Positions 17,644 to 27,544 of a stretch of 64,000 nt of DNA are shown here, piece after piece. The notes below the pieces were generated by a model, which was given only the letters and a program-made list of their open reading frames with translations, searched no databases and was not told where the DNA came from. Numbering within the stretch: position 1 is the first letter of the stretch; each line of letters begins with the position of its first letter. Source of the stretch: Ensifer sp. IC3342 (GTDB lineage Bacteria; Pseudomonadota; Alphaproteobacteria; Rhizobiales; Rhizobiaceae); contig NZ_JADYVE010000003.1 of the NCBI RefSeq assembly GCF_020193655.1, positions 186,001 to 250,000 of the forward strand, read 5' to 3'. The position numbers were made by a program, and so were the translations under genes.

Positions 17644-18338
17644 CGCTTTCGCCCGCGTCCACGGCCGGCGAAATCATCAAGCACATGCGGGCGCTCGGCT
17701 CGACGGAGAACGTGGCGGGCATGGCGCGGTTCGGCATTGTCACGCAAACCGCGCTTGGCCTCTCCAATGTCGAGCTGCGACGCATTGCCCGGCACGTGAA
17801 AGTCGACCACGCCCGGGCAATGGAACTTTGGCAATCGGACATCCGCGAAGCGCGTCTCCTCGCTGCCTTCACGGCCTCCCCGAAGGTGCTCTCGTTGAAC
17901 GAGGCGCGGGAATGGGCGGGCAACTGTAATTCCTGGGAGCTTGCCGATACGGTCGCAGACCTGTTTGTCGCCGCTCGCTTCGAGCGGACGCTAATTCCGG
18001 AATTCGCCGCCGACGAACGCGAATTCGTCCGTCGCATCGCTTTTGCGATGATCGCGACGGCGGCCGTCCACATGAAGAAGGAGCCGGATTCGACGCTCCT
18101 TGCTTGGCTGCCGCTTATCGAGGCGCATGCCGCCGACGAACGCAATTTTGTAAAGAAGGCGGTCAACTGGGCACTGCGGCAGATCGGAAAACGCAGCGCT
18201 GCCTGCCACGGACCCGCAGTCGCATTGGCGCAAAAGCTCGCCGCGAGCGACAGTCGCGCGGCGAGGTGGATCGGGAAGGACGCGGTGCGCGAACTTCGAG
18301 GCGATCGCGTGCGTATCAGGCTCGGGATTCAAGCCTGA
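17640..18338 (+). CDS. DNA alkylation repair protein (AlkD-like HEAT repeats)
   Basis: 232 aa all-helical protein. Paired helices around NVELRRIARHVKVDHARAMELWQSDIREARLLAAFT, ARVREWAGNCNSWELADTVAD-like region and ERNFVKKAVNWALRQIGKRSAACHGPAVALAQKLAASDSRAARWIGKDAVREL match the AlkD family, which in its founding member excises positively charged alkylated bases. The NSWELAD and KKAVNWALRQIG segments are characteristic. Glycosylase activity here is inferred. Coupled by ATGA to the dehydrogenase gene. Confidence 0.9.
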   Translation: MTLSPASTAGEIIKHMRALGSTENVAGMARFGIVTQTALGLSNVELRRIARHVKVDHARAMELWQSDIREARLLAAFTASPKVLSLNEAREWAGNCNSWELADTVADLFVAARFERTLIPEFAADEREFVRRIAFAMIATAAVHMKKEPDSTLLAWLPLIEAHAADERNFVKKAVNWALRQIGKRSAACHGPAVALAQKLAASDSRAARWIGKDAVRELRGDRVRIRLGIQA

Positions 18339-18345
18339 CTGCTGG

Positions 18346-18831
18346 CTATTCCTCGCTCGCCTTCTGGTCGATCACCATGTAATCGAGCGGCAACTCGGTC
18401 GTGTACTTGATCTGCTCCATGGCGAAGGCCGAGGACACGTCGCGGATCTCGATCTTGGCGATCAACCGCTTGTAGAACGCGTCATAGGCGGCGATGTCCG
18501 GTACGACCACCCGAAGCAAGTAATCCACGTCACCGCTCATGCGGTAGAATTCGACGACTTCCGGAAAGTCGGCGACCACTTCGGAGAAGCGGCGCAGCCA
18601 CTCCATGGAGTGCGAATTGGTGCGGATCGAAACGAAGACCGTCACCTTGGTGTTGATCTTCACCGGATCGAGCAACGCCACCCGGCGACGGATCACGCCG
18701 TCCTCTTCCATTTTCTGGATACGCCGCCAGCAAGGCGTGGTCGAAAGACCGACCTTCTTGGCGAGGTCGGCGACGGCCAGAGTCGAGTCTTCCTGCAGAA
18801 GGCGCAGGATCTTGCGGTCTAGGCGATCCAT
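18346..18831 (-). CDS. Lrp/AsnC family transcriptional regulator
   Basis: 161 aa. N-terminal HTH (LDRKILRLLQEDSTLAVADLAKKVGLSTTPCWRRIQKMEEDGVI) plus a C-terminal RAM domain ending with VVEFYRMSGDVDYLLRVVVPDIAAYDAFYKRL. Lrp proteins sense amino acids as dimers or octamers. AKKVGLSTTPCWRRIQKLE-type recognition helices are common in branched-chain or aromatic amino acid regulators; the target here is unknown. It lies downstream of the UDG-family and SNase genes on the same strand, with a 67-base gap that could hold its own promoter. Confidence 0.95.
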   Translation of the reverse strand: MDRLDRKILRLLQEDSTLAVADLAKKVGLSTTPCWRRIQKMEEDGVIRRRVALLDPVKINTKVTVFVSIRTNSHSMEWLRRFSEVVADFPEVVEFYRMSGDVDYLLRVVVPDIAAYDAFYKRLIAKIEIRDVSSAFAMEQIKYTTELPLDYMVIDQKASEE

Positions 18832-18898
18832 TAAAAGTCCTCTCGAATATTTTTCCCTTCATAGCGTGAATTTCGTGAAGATAAAGAAAATTGTTTCA

Positions 18899-19534
18899 CT
18901 AAATCAACCGAGCGACACGGTTACGCAGAGACGGCAGCAAGTCCGTTTCAAACCAGGGATTTTTTCGCAGCCAGGCGGTGTTGCGCCAGCTCGGGTGCGG
19001 CAGCGGCAAGACGGCCGGGCCGTTGTTGCGCATGACGTATCGTTGCCAGTTTTGCACCGTCTCCGTCATCGAATCCGGGCACTCCGGCCCGAGATGCCAG
19101 CGTTGCGCGTAGTGGCCGATCGCGAGTACAAGCTCGATCTGGGGCATGGCGTCCATCACCCTCTGCCGCCAGAGCGGCGCGCATTCCCGCCGCGGCGGGA
19201 GGTCGCTGCCGTGTCGGTCATAGCCCGGGAAGCAGAACCCCATGGGGACGATCGCGAATTTGCTCGGATCGTAGAAAGTCGGCCGGTCGACAGCGAGCCA
19301 CTGGCGCAGCCGATCACCCGAAGCATCGTTGAAGGGCAGTCCGCTCTCGTGCACGCGCAATCCGGGCGCCTGGCCGGCGATCAATATCCGCGCGGAATCC
19401 GAAATAACCGCCACGGGCCGCGGCTCGTGCGGCAACCGATGTTCCTCGCCGCGAGTCGGGCTGTCGCGACAGATGCGGCATTCGGTAATGGCTGCGCGCA
19501 AATCGTCGAGATGACGCGCGTCACTATCCGCCAT
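18899..19534 (-). CDS. uracil-DNA glycosylase superfamily protein
   Basis: 211 aa. Motif A-like ILIAGQAPGLRVHESGLPF and motif B-like PHPSWRNTAW place it in the UDG superfamily (families 4/5-like). CRIC near residue 19 with further cysteines (GFCFPG, ECAPLW, ECPD) could hold an iron-sulfur cluster as in family 4, but the spacing is not canonical. It probably removes uracil or related lesions; activity is inferred. The start overlaps the end of the SNase-like gene by 11 bases. Confidence 0.85.
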   Translation of the reverse strand: MADSDARHLDDLRAAITECRICRDSPTRGEEHRLPHEPRPVAVISDSARILIAGQAPGLRVHESGLPFNDASGDRLRQWLAVDRPTFYDPSKFAIVPMGFCFPGYDRHGSDLPPRRECAPLWRQRVMDAMPQIELVLAIGHYAQRWHLGPECPDSMTETVQNWQRYVMRNNGPAVLPLPHPSWRNTAWLRKNPWFETDLLPSLRNRVARLI

Positions 19535-20246
19535 AGACGATCCTCCTGAAAATCACCCGGACCTGCTCCTCCAGCCATTGAAGAACGAGTCCCGACCAAT
19601 CGCCTGTGTCATGCGGCATTTCCTCCACGCCACCATTCGACTGGCGCCATGCTTGCGGCCGAACGAAATCACCGCTCCAGATGCCGACGCGGCCCTCGCG
19701 CGCCGCGTCTTCCTCATTCTGGTAGCGGCCATAACTGACCGCATGACCGGAGAGAACCATTTCGCGGCCGAGATCGCGCTGTCCGGCCTCGCAGACGCCG
19801 AGGTCGCGCCCATAGCGGTCGTGGCCATGCAGGCGGCAGGAGGTCGCAAGCCCGCTGACAAGCGTCTTCAGACGCTCGCGTGCTTCCTCGCCGCAATTCC
19901 ATGTCGCTTCGCCGCGCCGGCAGGCCTGGCCGATCTCGGGCGCGTCGATTCCTTCGAGCCGGATGCGGCGCCCACCGAGCCTCAGGCTGTCGCCGTCGCT
20001 TGCCGTTGCTGCGCCCTGCAGTTCGCCTGTCACCGTCCGTTCCGGCGGCGGCAGTTGCGCGGCGACATAGGCGCCAATGCTGAGCAAAATAAGGAAGATC
20101 CAGCCGCCGACGATTCCGCCCCGCCCCTCGGAGCCTCTCCTCGGCTCGGCGGCCGCTGAACGGCCAAATCCGAACCGCCGCCTTGGCGCAGGCGACCCTG
20201 CACCCGCGCCGTTGATGATCCGGAACTTCCACTTTCCCGACCTCAC
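19524..20246 (-). CDS. SNase-like (thermonuclease-family) membrane-anchored nuclease
   Basis: 240 aa. A basic cytoplasmic lead of about 45 residues precedes one TM segment (IVGGWIFLILLSIGAYVAAQLP). The SNase fold follows outside the membrane: DGDSLRLGGRRIRLEGIDAPE carries the first catalytic Asp and Arg, then CRLHGHDRYGRDLGVCEAGQRDLGREMVLSGHAVSYGRY. Predicted periplasmic nuclease, in keeping with other proteobacterial homologues. It forms an operon with the UDG-family gene. Confidence 0.9.
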   Translation of the reverse strand: MRSGKWKFRIINGAGAGSPAPRRRFGFGRSAAAEPRRGSEGRGGIVGGWIFLILLSIGAYVAAQLPPPERTVTGELQGAATASDGDSLRLGGRRIRLEGIDAPEIGQACRRGEATWNCGEEARERLKTLVSGLATSCRLHGHDRYGRDLGVCEAGQRDLGREMVLSGHAVSYGRYQNEEDAAREGRVGIWSGDFVRPQAWRQSNGGVEEMPHDTGDWSGLVLQWLEEQVRVIFRRIVYGG

Positions 20247-20386
20247 GCACGCACCTCACGACTCGACACTGCCAGTCTCATTCTGCCTCTCGAAAAAACG
20301 CAATCACGCCACAATGGTTTTCGAATCCTTGCCGGGCAGCAACTTCTTAAGGATTGCATCCTAGACTGCAAGCTGGAGACAATCCC

Positions 20387-21934
20387 TTGATCAAGAGCAT
20401 GAGCATCGTCGCCAGCACATCGACAGATAAGATCATCGTCGACAAGTCGCGCAGTCACCGAAACAAGGCCGTTTCGAAGACCGTGCGGGCGACGCGCGAG
20501 CGCTTGCAGACCGGTTCGTCCGCCCCGACCGGCTTCGAGCGGGAAATGCTTCTCTTGCACATCGATTCCGTCCTGCATGGGGCGATTGCCCTGCCCTTCC
20601 TCGTCGCGCTGATTGCGGCCACGGGCGTCTACCTTACCGGCGAACCGGACATCCTCGCCTGGGCGTTGGCGACGCTTTCCGCGCATGCCGTGATCATATT
20701 CCTTGCCCGCAAGGCGAAGCGGGAGGACATCGGTGCCGACAAGGTCGCCGTCTGGCGCCGGCGCTTTCTCGTCGGCCAGCTGTTGATGGGCCTTTGCTGG
20801 GCCATTTTTGCCACGCAGGACTGCGCCGCCTGCGGCGATATCCGCTTCGGCTTCTTCGAAGGCACTGTCCTGCTGGTTGCGCTCGCTGCGACCGCCATGG
20901 GCACGTTCCTGTTGCGCAACGCGCTGCTCTACACGTTTCTGCCGGTTGTTGCCGCGCTCGGCTTCTCGTCGGCGACAACAGGCGATCCCGTCCACATCGG
21001 CCTCACCGGGATCCTCTCGCTTTCGCTCGTCTTCCTCGTCTTCATGACTGGCCGGATGAATCGCGCCAACGTTCATATTCTCTCCGTCCAATCGGAAAAG
21101 GACGACCTCATCGCCGAGCTCGAAGTGGCGAAATCCATGTCCGACGAGGCCCGCCGGCGCGCCGAGGAAGCCAATCTCGCAAAATCCCGTTTCCTCGCCT
21201 CGATGTCGCACGAGTTGCGCACGCCGCTGAATGCCATTCTCGGCTTTTCCGAGGTGATGTCGACCGAAGTGCTCGGGCCGCTTAGCAACCCCACGTATAA
21301 GGAATATACGTCTGACATCCACCGCTCCGGCGAGCACCTGCTCAACCTCATCAACGAGATCCTTGACCTCTCGCGTATCGAGGCGGGCAAGTACGAGCTC
21401 AACGAGGAAGCCGTGGTTCTCGTCGAGATCGCCGAGGATTGCATCGGCATGGTGCAGCTTCGCGCCCGTTCGAAGAACATCACGATCGTTGAGCAGTTCG
21501 AACAGGGCATGCCTGCCGTTTGGGTCGACGAGAAGGCAATACGTCAGGTGACGCTGAACCTGCTTTCGAACGCGGTCAAATTCACGCCCTCGGGTGGCGA
21601 GATCACCGTCAAGGTGGGCTGGACCGCTGGCGGCGGACAGTATCTGTCGATCAAGGACAACGGGCCTGGCATTCCGGAGGAGGAAATCCCGATCGTTCTT
21701 TCCGCCTTTGGTCAGGGCTCGATCGCCATCAAGAGCGCCGAGCAGGGCACCGGGCTTGGGCTGCCGATCGTGCAGGCGATCCTCGCCAAACACAATGGCC
21801 AGTTCATCCTGCGCTCGAAGCTGCGCGAAGGCACGGAAGCCATCGCCATCCTGCCGCCCCGCCGCGTGCTCGAGAGCCTTCCGCCGGTCGAGGACGTCCC
21901 TGCGCCCGCGCGGCGGCGCAAGAGCTTCGCGTGA
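20387..21934 (+). CDS. membrane sensor histidine kinase (PleC/PdhS-like H-box)
   Basis: 515 aa. Five or six TM segments between about residues 60 and 220 form an uncharacterised membrane sensor. A short coiled coil leads to the H-box ASMSHELRTPLNAILGFSEV (phospho-His) and a HATPase with N (NLLSNAVKFTP), G1 (IKDNGPGIP) and G2 (GTGLGLPIV) boxes. The region after the H-box, GPLSNPTYKEYTSDIHRSGEHLLNLINEILDLSRIEAG, resembles the PleC/PdhS group that controls the alphaproteobacterial cell cycle through DivK. No receiver domain or adjacent regulator gene. TTG has GGAG at good spacing; an ATG 12 bases later is the alternative. Confidence 0.88.
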   Translation: MIKSMSIVASTSTDKIIVDKSRSHRNKAVSKTVRATRERLQTGSSAPTGFEREMLLLHIDSVLHGAIALPFLVALIAATGVYLTGEPDILAWALATLSAHAVIIFLARKAKREDIGADKVAVWRRRFLVGQLLMGLCWAIFATQDCAACGDIRFGFFEGTVLLVALAATAMGTFLLRNALLYTFLPVVAALGFSSATTGDPVHIGLTGILSLSLVFLVFMTGRMNRANVHILSVQSEKDDLIAELEVAKSMSDEARRRAEEANLAKSRFLASMSHELRTPLNAILGFSEVMSTEVLGPLSNPTYKEYTSDIHRSGEHLLNLINEILDLSRIEAGKYELNEEAVVLVEIAEDCIGMVQLRARSKNITIVEQFEQGMPAVWVDEKAIRQVTLNLLSNAVKFTPSGGEITVKVGWTAGGGQYLSIKDNGPGIPEEEIPIVLSAFGQGSIAIKSAEQGTGLGLPIVQAILAKHNGQFILRSKLREGTEAIAILPPRRVLESLPPVEDVPAPARRRKSFA

Positions 21935-21946
21935 TCTGCGCGCAGG

Positions 21947-22360
21947 TCAGTTCAGGAACCCGGCCAGAAACACCACGTAAAAGGCATAGACCGCATTAGC
22001 GAGGATCAGGCAGAGGCAGGCGAAGGATCCGAGATCCTTTGCGTTCTTGCCCATTTCCGAGATTTCCGGCGAGACGCGATCGACGATCTCCTCGATCGCC
22101 GTGTTGATCGCCTCGAAAGCCATCATGAGCAGGAACAGGATCGCCATCGCGACGTATTGAAACAGCGTCGCACCGGCGATGAAGAAGGCGACCATGGCGA
22201 CGGCAAATGCGATGAGCTCATGGCGGAACGCCGCCTCCCCGATCAGCCGTTTTGCCCCGCCCAGCGAATAGCTGGCAGCGGCAAAGAGGTGCCGAATGCC
22301 GGTATGCTTGTCGACAGCTCCGGAGCGGCCGTTGCGCGGGGTCGTGTTGTTGGCGTCCAT
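21947..22360 (-). CDS. dgkA: diacylglycerol kinase (DgkA)
   Basis: 137 aa. Three TM helices and the family signature [34 protein letters not shown], containing the ATP/Mg-binding EAINTAIE and KDLGSFA. It phosphorylates diacylglycerol in the inner membrane, recycling lipid from osmoregulated glucan synthesis. The cytoplasmic lead of about 25 residues is longer than in E. coli. It is convergent with the sensor kinase, 12 bases from its stop. Confidence 0.95.
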   Translation of the reverse strand: MDANNTTPRNGRSGAVDKHTGIRHLFAAASYSLGGAKRLIGEAAFRHELIAFAVAMVAFFIAGATLFQYVAMAILFLLMMAFEAINTAIEEIVDRVSPEISEMGKNAKDLGSFACLCLILANAVYAFYVVFLAGFLN

Positions 22361-22631
22361 TTTATCTCGACAGGTTCAAAACTGCGGAAGCTACGATATC
22401 GCGATTGAGGCGAATACAAGGCGGCCCAGATTTGAGACCTGTCACCCATCATCGTCACGTGCCAACGGATAGGCGAGCCGGTTGTTCCTATCAAGCCCTC
22501 CGCGACGGAGCCTTCGGGGTTCGACAGACCGTCGACAGCAACGGTGCCACGTGCTCGGCCCCCACGCAAGGTTGCCGCAGGAAACCGTGAACCGGCTGAA
22601 CGCGGTAGCCTTGATGCCCCTGACGGCGCGC

Positions 22632-23648
22632 TTACTCTTTGTTGCTGACGCCGGCCTGGGCGAAGGTCGCCATTCCGCTGTGGCAGGCGGCGGCGGCCTT
22701 GACGATGCCGGCGGCAAGCGCGGCGCCCGTGCCTTCGCCAAGCCGCATGCCAAGCGCCAAAAGCGGCGTCTTGCCGAGCTTCTCGATCGCGCGCATATGT
22801 CCCGGCTCTCCGGAAACATGGCCGATCAGGCAGTGGTCGAGCGCCGACGGGTTGGCGGCCTTGAGGATTGCCGCCGCGGCCGTCGCGACGTAACCGTCGA
22901 TGATCACTGGGACTTTCTGCATGCGCGCGGCCAGGATCGCACCGGCCATCGCCGCGATCTCGCGGCCGCCGAGACGGCGCATCAACTCGAGCGGATCGGA
23001 GAGGTGGTCGCGATGGAGCGCCACCGCCTTCTCGACCGCGGCGATTTTGCGCTTCAGCACCTCGCCTTCCGAGCCCGTTCCCGGCCCGACCCATTCTTCC
23101 GCCGTGCCACCGTAGAGGCCGAGATTGATCGCCGCCGCGACGGTCGTGTTGCCGATCCCCATCTCGCCGATGCAGAGGAGATCCGTTCCGCCTGCGACCG
23201 CCTCCATGCCGAAGGCCATGGTCGCCGCGCAATCGCGCTCGGAAAGGGCAGCCTCTTCGGTGATGTCGCCGGTCGGATAGTCGAGCGCAAGGTCGAACAC
23301 CTTGAGGCCGAGATCATGGCTGACGCAGATCTGGTTGATCGCCGCGCCGCCAGCCGCGAAATTCTCCACCATCTGCTGCGTCACCGAAGGCGGATAGGGT
23401 GTCACGCGTTGGCGCGTCACGCCGTGATTGCCGGCAAAGACCGCGACCAGAGGCCGGGTCACGGCAGGCGGGCGCCCGGTCCAGGCTGCAAGCCAGAATG
23501 CGATTTCCTCGAGACGCCCAAGCGCACCCGGCGGCTTCGTCAATTGCGCATCCCGTTCACGCGCCGCCACGAGCGCCGCCGAATCTGGACCCGGAAGGTT
23601 GCGCAACAATTCGCGGAAATCATCGAACGGAAGGCCGCTGGCACTCAT
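22632..23648 (-). CDS. cobT: nicotinate-nucleotide--dimethylbenzimidazole phosphoribosyltransferase
   Basis: 338 aa, called CobT (CobU in Pseudomonas nomenclature). It activates 5,6-dimethylbenzimidazole to alpha-ribazole phosphate, the lower ligand of B12. Visible motifs: LTKPPGALGRLEEIAFWLA, FAGNHGV, CIGEMGIGNTT, and the catalytic Glu region in LALGMRLGEGTGAALA near the C-terminus. I used the ATG giving MSASGLPFDDFRELL. It is divergent from cobS across a 244-base gap that contains a composite palindrome and no recognisable B12 riboswitch. Confidence 0.96.
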   Translation of the reverse strand: MSASGLPFDDFRELLRNLPGPDSAALVAARERDAQLTKPPGALGRLEEIAFWLAAWTGRPPAVTRPLVAVFAGNHGVTRQRVTPYPPSVTQQMVENFAAGGAAINQICVSHDLGLKVFDLALDYPTGDITEEAALSERDCAATMAFGMEAVAGGTDLLCIGEMGIGNTTVAAAINLGLYGGTAEEWVGPGTGSEGEVLKRKIAAVEKAVALHRDHLSDPLELMRRLGGREIAAMAGAILAARMQKVPVIIDGYVATAAAAILKAANPSALDHCLIGHVSGEPGHMRAIEKLGKTPLLALGMRLGEGTGAALAAGIVKAAAACHSGMATFAQAGVSNKE

Positions 23649-23773
23649 GGAGAATCCTTGTAAGAAGCGTCGGTTGGCGCACGTCATAGAGCGTGGAACC
23701 GCTTCCGGCAACGGCATTTGCGCCAAACGCTGTCGCCAGAGCATGATCCGACGAGGCGCGACGATTCGGTCCG

Positions 23774-23873
23774 CTGCATGTTTCCTTAAATCGTAGTCGA
23801 TTTAAGGATAAGAACATGCAGCGATTCAAAGCACTACAGCGTCCTGTGGGCGTAAGCCGCGCGGCCGCTGTAG
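23774..23873. repeat. A-B composite palindrome, inverted copy
   Basis: Hairpin B comes first: arms CTGCATGTT.. and ..AACATGCAG (23774-23821), with an inner perfect TCCTTAAATCG/CGATTTAAGGA stem. Hairpin A follows (23834-23873), CTACAGCG to CGCTGTAG-like ends. It is the reverse orientation of the 12.4-kb copy and sits in the cobT/cobS divergent region. Confidence 0.8.
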
Positions 23874-23892
23874 ATGGGCCGCGGGAGGGGCA

Positions 23893-24681
23893 ATGGCATA
23901 TATCGGTGATCTCTGGGACGACGTGGCGCGGGCGGTTGCCTTCCTCAGCCGCATTCCCGTGCCACAACGCCATTTCGTGAGCCATGACGGGCGGCTCAAT
24001 CGTGCCGTACGCGCCTTTCCCCTTGCAGGTCTTTTGATCGCCCTGCCCGCGGCGGCTGTCGCGGCGCTCCTCGCTGCGCTTCAGGTGAGTTCGCTCTTCA
24101 CCGCCTTCCTTGTCGTTGCCGTGCAAGTCCTTGCCACCGGGGCCCTGCACGAGGACGGGCTCGGCGACACCGCTGACGGCTTCGGCGGCGGACGCGACCG
24201 CGAAAGCGCGCTCGCGATCATGAAGGACAGCCGCGTCGGTACCTACGGCGCCTTGGCTCTCACGCTGTCCGTCGGCCTGCGTGTCTCCGCACTCGCGTCC
24301 TTTCTGCCACTCTTCACGCCGATTGGTGCAGGGTTCACGCTCTTAGGCGTGGCGGCGCTCACCCGGGCGGCGATGGTCTGGCATTGGTCGCGCCTGCCGC
24401 CTGCGCGTCGCGACGGAGTGGCTGCATCGGCGGGGACGCCCGATCCGAAAGCGACCTCCACCGCGCTCGGCTCCGCTGGTGTTATCGCGCTGCTCCTCTT
24501 CTATACGGCCGGCGTTCCCGCGATCGCGGTGCTGCTCGCGCTTGCCGCCTTCGCGCTCACGGTAAAGGCCTTCGGAAAGATCGCATCGCGCAAGCTCGGC
24601 GGCCATACCGGCGATACGATCGGTGCGACGCAGCAACTGACGGAAATCGCCATTCTTGGCGCCCTTGCGCTGACGATCTGA
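23893..24681 (+). CDS. cobS: adenosylcobinamide-GDP ribazoletransferase (cobalamin synthase)
   Basis: 262 aa polytopic membrane enzyme (CobS, CobV in Pseudomonas), which joins adenosylcobinamide-GDP to alpha-ribazole to complete cobalamin. The signature DGLGDTADGFGGGRDRESALAIMKDSRVGTYG near residue 85 is diagnostic, and six or more TM segments follow. GGGAGGGG stands immediately upstream of the ATG. It takes the product of the divergent CobT after dephosphorylation. Confidence 0.95.
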   Translation: MAYIGDLWDDVARAVAFLSRIPVPQRHFVSHDGRLNRAVRAFPLAGLLIALPAAAVAALLAALQVSSLFTAFLVVAVQVLATGALHEDGLGDTADGFGGGRDRESALAIMKDSRVGTYGALALTLSVGLRVSALASFLPLFTPIGAGFTLLGVAALTRAAMVWHWSRLPPARRDGVAASAGTPDPKATSTALGSAGVIALLLFYTAGVPAIAVLLALAAFALTVKAFGKIASRKLGGHTGDTIGATQQLTEIAILGALALTI

Positions 24682-24766
24682 AAGGCCAATATTATTACGA
24701 AATCCGAAGTGAAACGGGATACTGGCCGCGAACCACTTCCGGCAAAAAACGGAGTAAGCCCCGACC

Positions 24767-24988
24767 GTGGAGTCCCCCTGTATTCTCGTTTGTTCGATCG
24801 ACGAAAGAACCGGCTACTGTTTCGGCTGCGGCCGCACGCGTGAAGAGATCGGTGCCTGGACGCTTTACACCGATGCGGAGCGGCACGGCATCATGGTGGC
24901 CCTGCCCGCACGGCTCGACACGGTGGAACGCAAGCCGCGACGGGAGACGCGCCGGTCGCGTATGGCGCGGGAACGAAACGGCGCATGA
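24767..24988 (+). CDS. DUF1289 protein
   Basis: 73 aa with the DUF1289 pattern of four cysteines: SPCILVCSIDERTGYCFGCGRTREEIGAW. The Cx4-5C...CxxC arrangement suggests a small metal-binding module; no function is established. The start is GTG, with GGAG 12 bases upstream. It overlaps the protease gene by ATGA. Confidence 0.85.
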   Translation: MESPCILVCSIDERTGYCFGCGRTREEIGAWTLYTDAERHGIMVALPARLDTVERKPRRETRRSRMARERNGA

Positions 24989-25686
24989 ATCGTCTGATAT
25001 TTTTGCTGGCAATCCTCGCGGTAGGCCTCGCGCTCTTGATCTTCAACCACGAGAGCGGCCAAACCTTCGGCATCAACAACGATGATTTCGGGAGGCTTGT
25101 CGCCCTCGGCGCCATCGCCGCACTCCTGAGTGCCGGCATCCTCCGCAGCCGCGGGCGCCTGGGCGAAGGCCTGCGCCTGATCTTCATCTGGATCCTGATC
25201 GCCCTCGCGCTGATCTCCGTCTATGTCTACCGTTTCGAACTGCAATCTGTCGGCGACCGGCTACTGGCGGAGCTCATGCCGGGACGGGCGATGGTGATTA
25301 CCGACAGCGAGGGACAGCAGGAGGTGGTGCTGCAACGGCGGCTCGACGGTCAATTCGCGGCGGATGCCGTTATTAACGGGCATGAGGTCAGCATGCTGGT
25401 CGACACCGGCGCAAGCAGCATCGCACTCACCTATGAAGACGCCGAAAGGATCGGTCTCGATCCGGCGAACCTCAGCTACACGGTAACGGTAATGACGGCG
25501 AATGGCCGGGCGCTCGCCGCTCCGGTCACCTTGCCGGACATTGCCATCGGTCCGATCGAACGCCGGAATATCCGGGCTATGGTCGCGGCGGAAGGAAGGC
25601 TCGACCGCAGCCTTCTTGGCATGAGCTTCCTGTCGACCCTCGACTTCCTCCAGATGCGCACGAACGAACTGAGACTGCGCGACTAG
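24985..25686 (+). CDS. membrane-anchored retropepsin-like aspartic protease (clan AA, TIGR02281)
   Basis: 233 aa. TM segments near residues 3-20, 35-50 and 66-82 precede an outer domain with the aspartyl active site MLVDTGASSIALTYEDAERIG near residue 138 and the LDRSLLGMSFLSTLDF flap-side motif near 218. A single D-T/S-G site implies homodimerisation, as in retropepsins. It is translationally coupled to DUF1289. Substrates are unknown. Confidence 0.9.
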   Translation: MNRLIFLLAILAVGLALLIFNHESGQTFGINNDDFGRLVALGAIAALLSAGILRSRGRLGEGLRLIFIWILIALALISVYVYRFELQSVGDRLLAELMPGRAMVITDSEGQQEVVLQRRLDGQFAADAVINGHEVSMLVDTGASSIALTYEDAERIGLDPANLSYTVTVMTANGRALAAPVTLPDIAIGPIERRNIRAMVAAEGRLDRSLLGMSFLSTLDFLQMRTNELRLRD

Positions 25687-25699
25687 ACTAATCTAGCCG

Positions 25700-26457
25700 T
25701 CAGTTTCGAAGCTTGTAGCCGGTCCGGAAGATCCAGGTCAGCACCGACATGCAGATCGTCAGGAAGACGAGGATGATGGCGGCGCTCGCGACCGGATTGA
25801 CGTCGGAGATCTCGAAGAAGCTCCAGCGGAAGCCGCTGATCAGATAAAGCACCGGGTTGAAATGGCTGATCGCCCGCCAGAACGGCGGCAGCATGTCGAT
25901 CGAATAGAAGCTCCCGCCAAGAAAGACGAGCGGCGGCACGACCAGCATCGGGATCAGGTTCAATTGCTCGAAATCCTTGGCCCAGATGCCGATGATAAAG
26001 CCGAACAAGCTGAAAGTTATCGCCGTCAGCACGAAGAAGAACAGCATTACAAAAGGATGAGCGATCGAAAGATCGACGAAGAGCGAGGCTGTCGCGAGTA
26101 TGATCGTGCCGATCATCAGCCCTTTGGTTGCCGCCGCGCCGACATAACCGAGCACGATCTCCACCATCGAGATCGGCGACGACAATACCTCGTAGATCGT
26201 GCCGGTGAATTTCGGGAAATAGATGCCGAAGGACCCGTTGCCGATGCACTGGGTCAGAAGCGTCAGCATCATCAGGCCGGGCGTGATGAAGGCGCCGTAG
26301 GAAACGCCGTCGATCTCCTGGATTCGTGCCCCGATCGCCGCGCCGAAGACGATGAAGTAAAGCGACGTCGATATGACGGGCGACACCACGCTCTGCAGCA
26401 GCGTGCGGCGGGTGCGTGCCATCTCGAAGAAATAGATAGACTTCACCGCTTCGATGT

Positions 26458-26461
<4 letters not shown>
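25700..26461 (-). CDS. ABC-2 type transporter permease
   Basis: 253 aa with six TM segments and the ABC-2 layout: N-terminal [32 protein letters not shown], a conserved [18 protein letters not shown] loop, and a C-terminal [35 protein letters not shown]. It resembles E. coli YadH and NodJ-like exporters. Its start overlaps the stop of the ATPase gene by four bases, so the pair is a single exporter. The substrate is unknown. Confidence 0.92.
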
Positions 26462-27384
<923 letters not shown>

Positions 27385-27544
27385 GCAGAGGGATCCGAAA
27401 ATGGTGGAAGAGCGGCGGGATGCCGCTCTATATGGGCCAATTCGCGCGGAATTGCAGCCACCGAGCGCAAATTTAGCTGTGACGCTCCGTCAAACGCGGG
27501 ATTCGGGCTGGCTTACATCACGCGCTGCCCGTGCCCTTCCGTCA

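Noticed and set aside
22490-22620. possible cobalamin riboswitch near cobT
   Set aside because: GCCAC and CAGGAAACC-like pieces occur, but the spacing is too short, the middle conserved box is missing, and it lies downstream of cobT on the wrong side for either cob gene.
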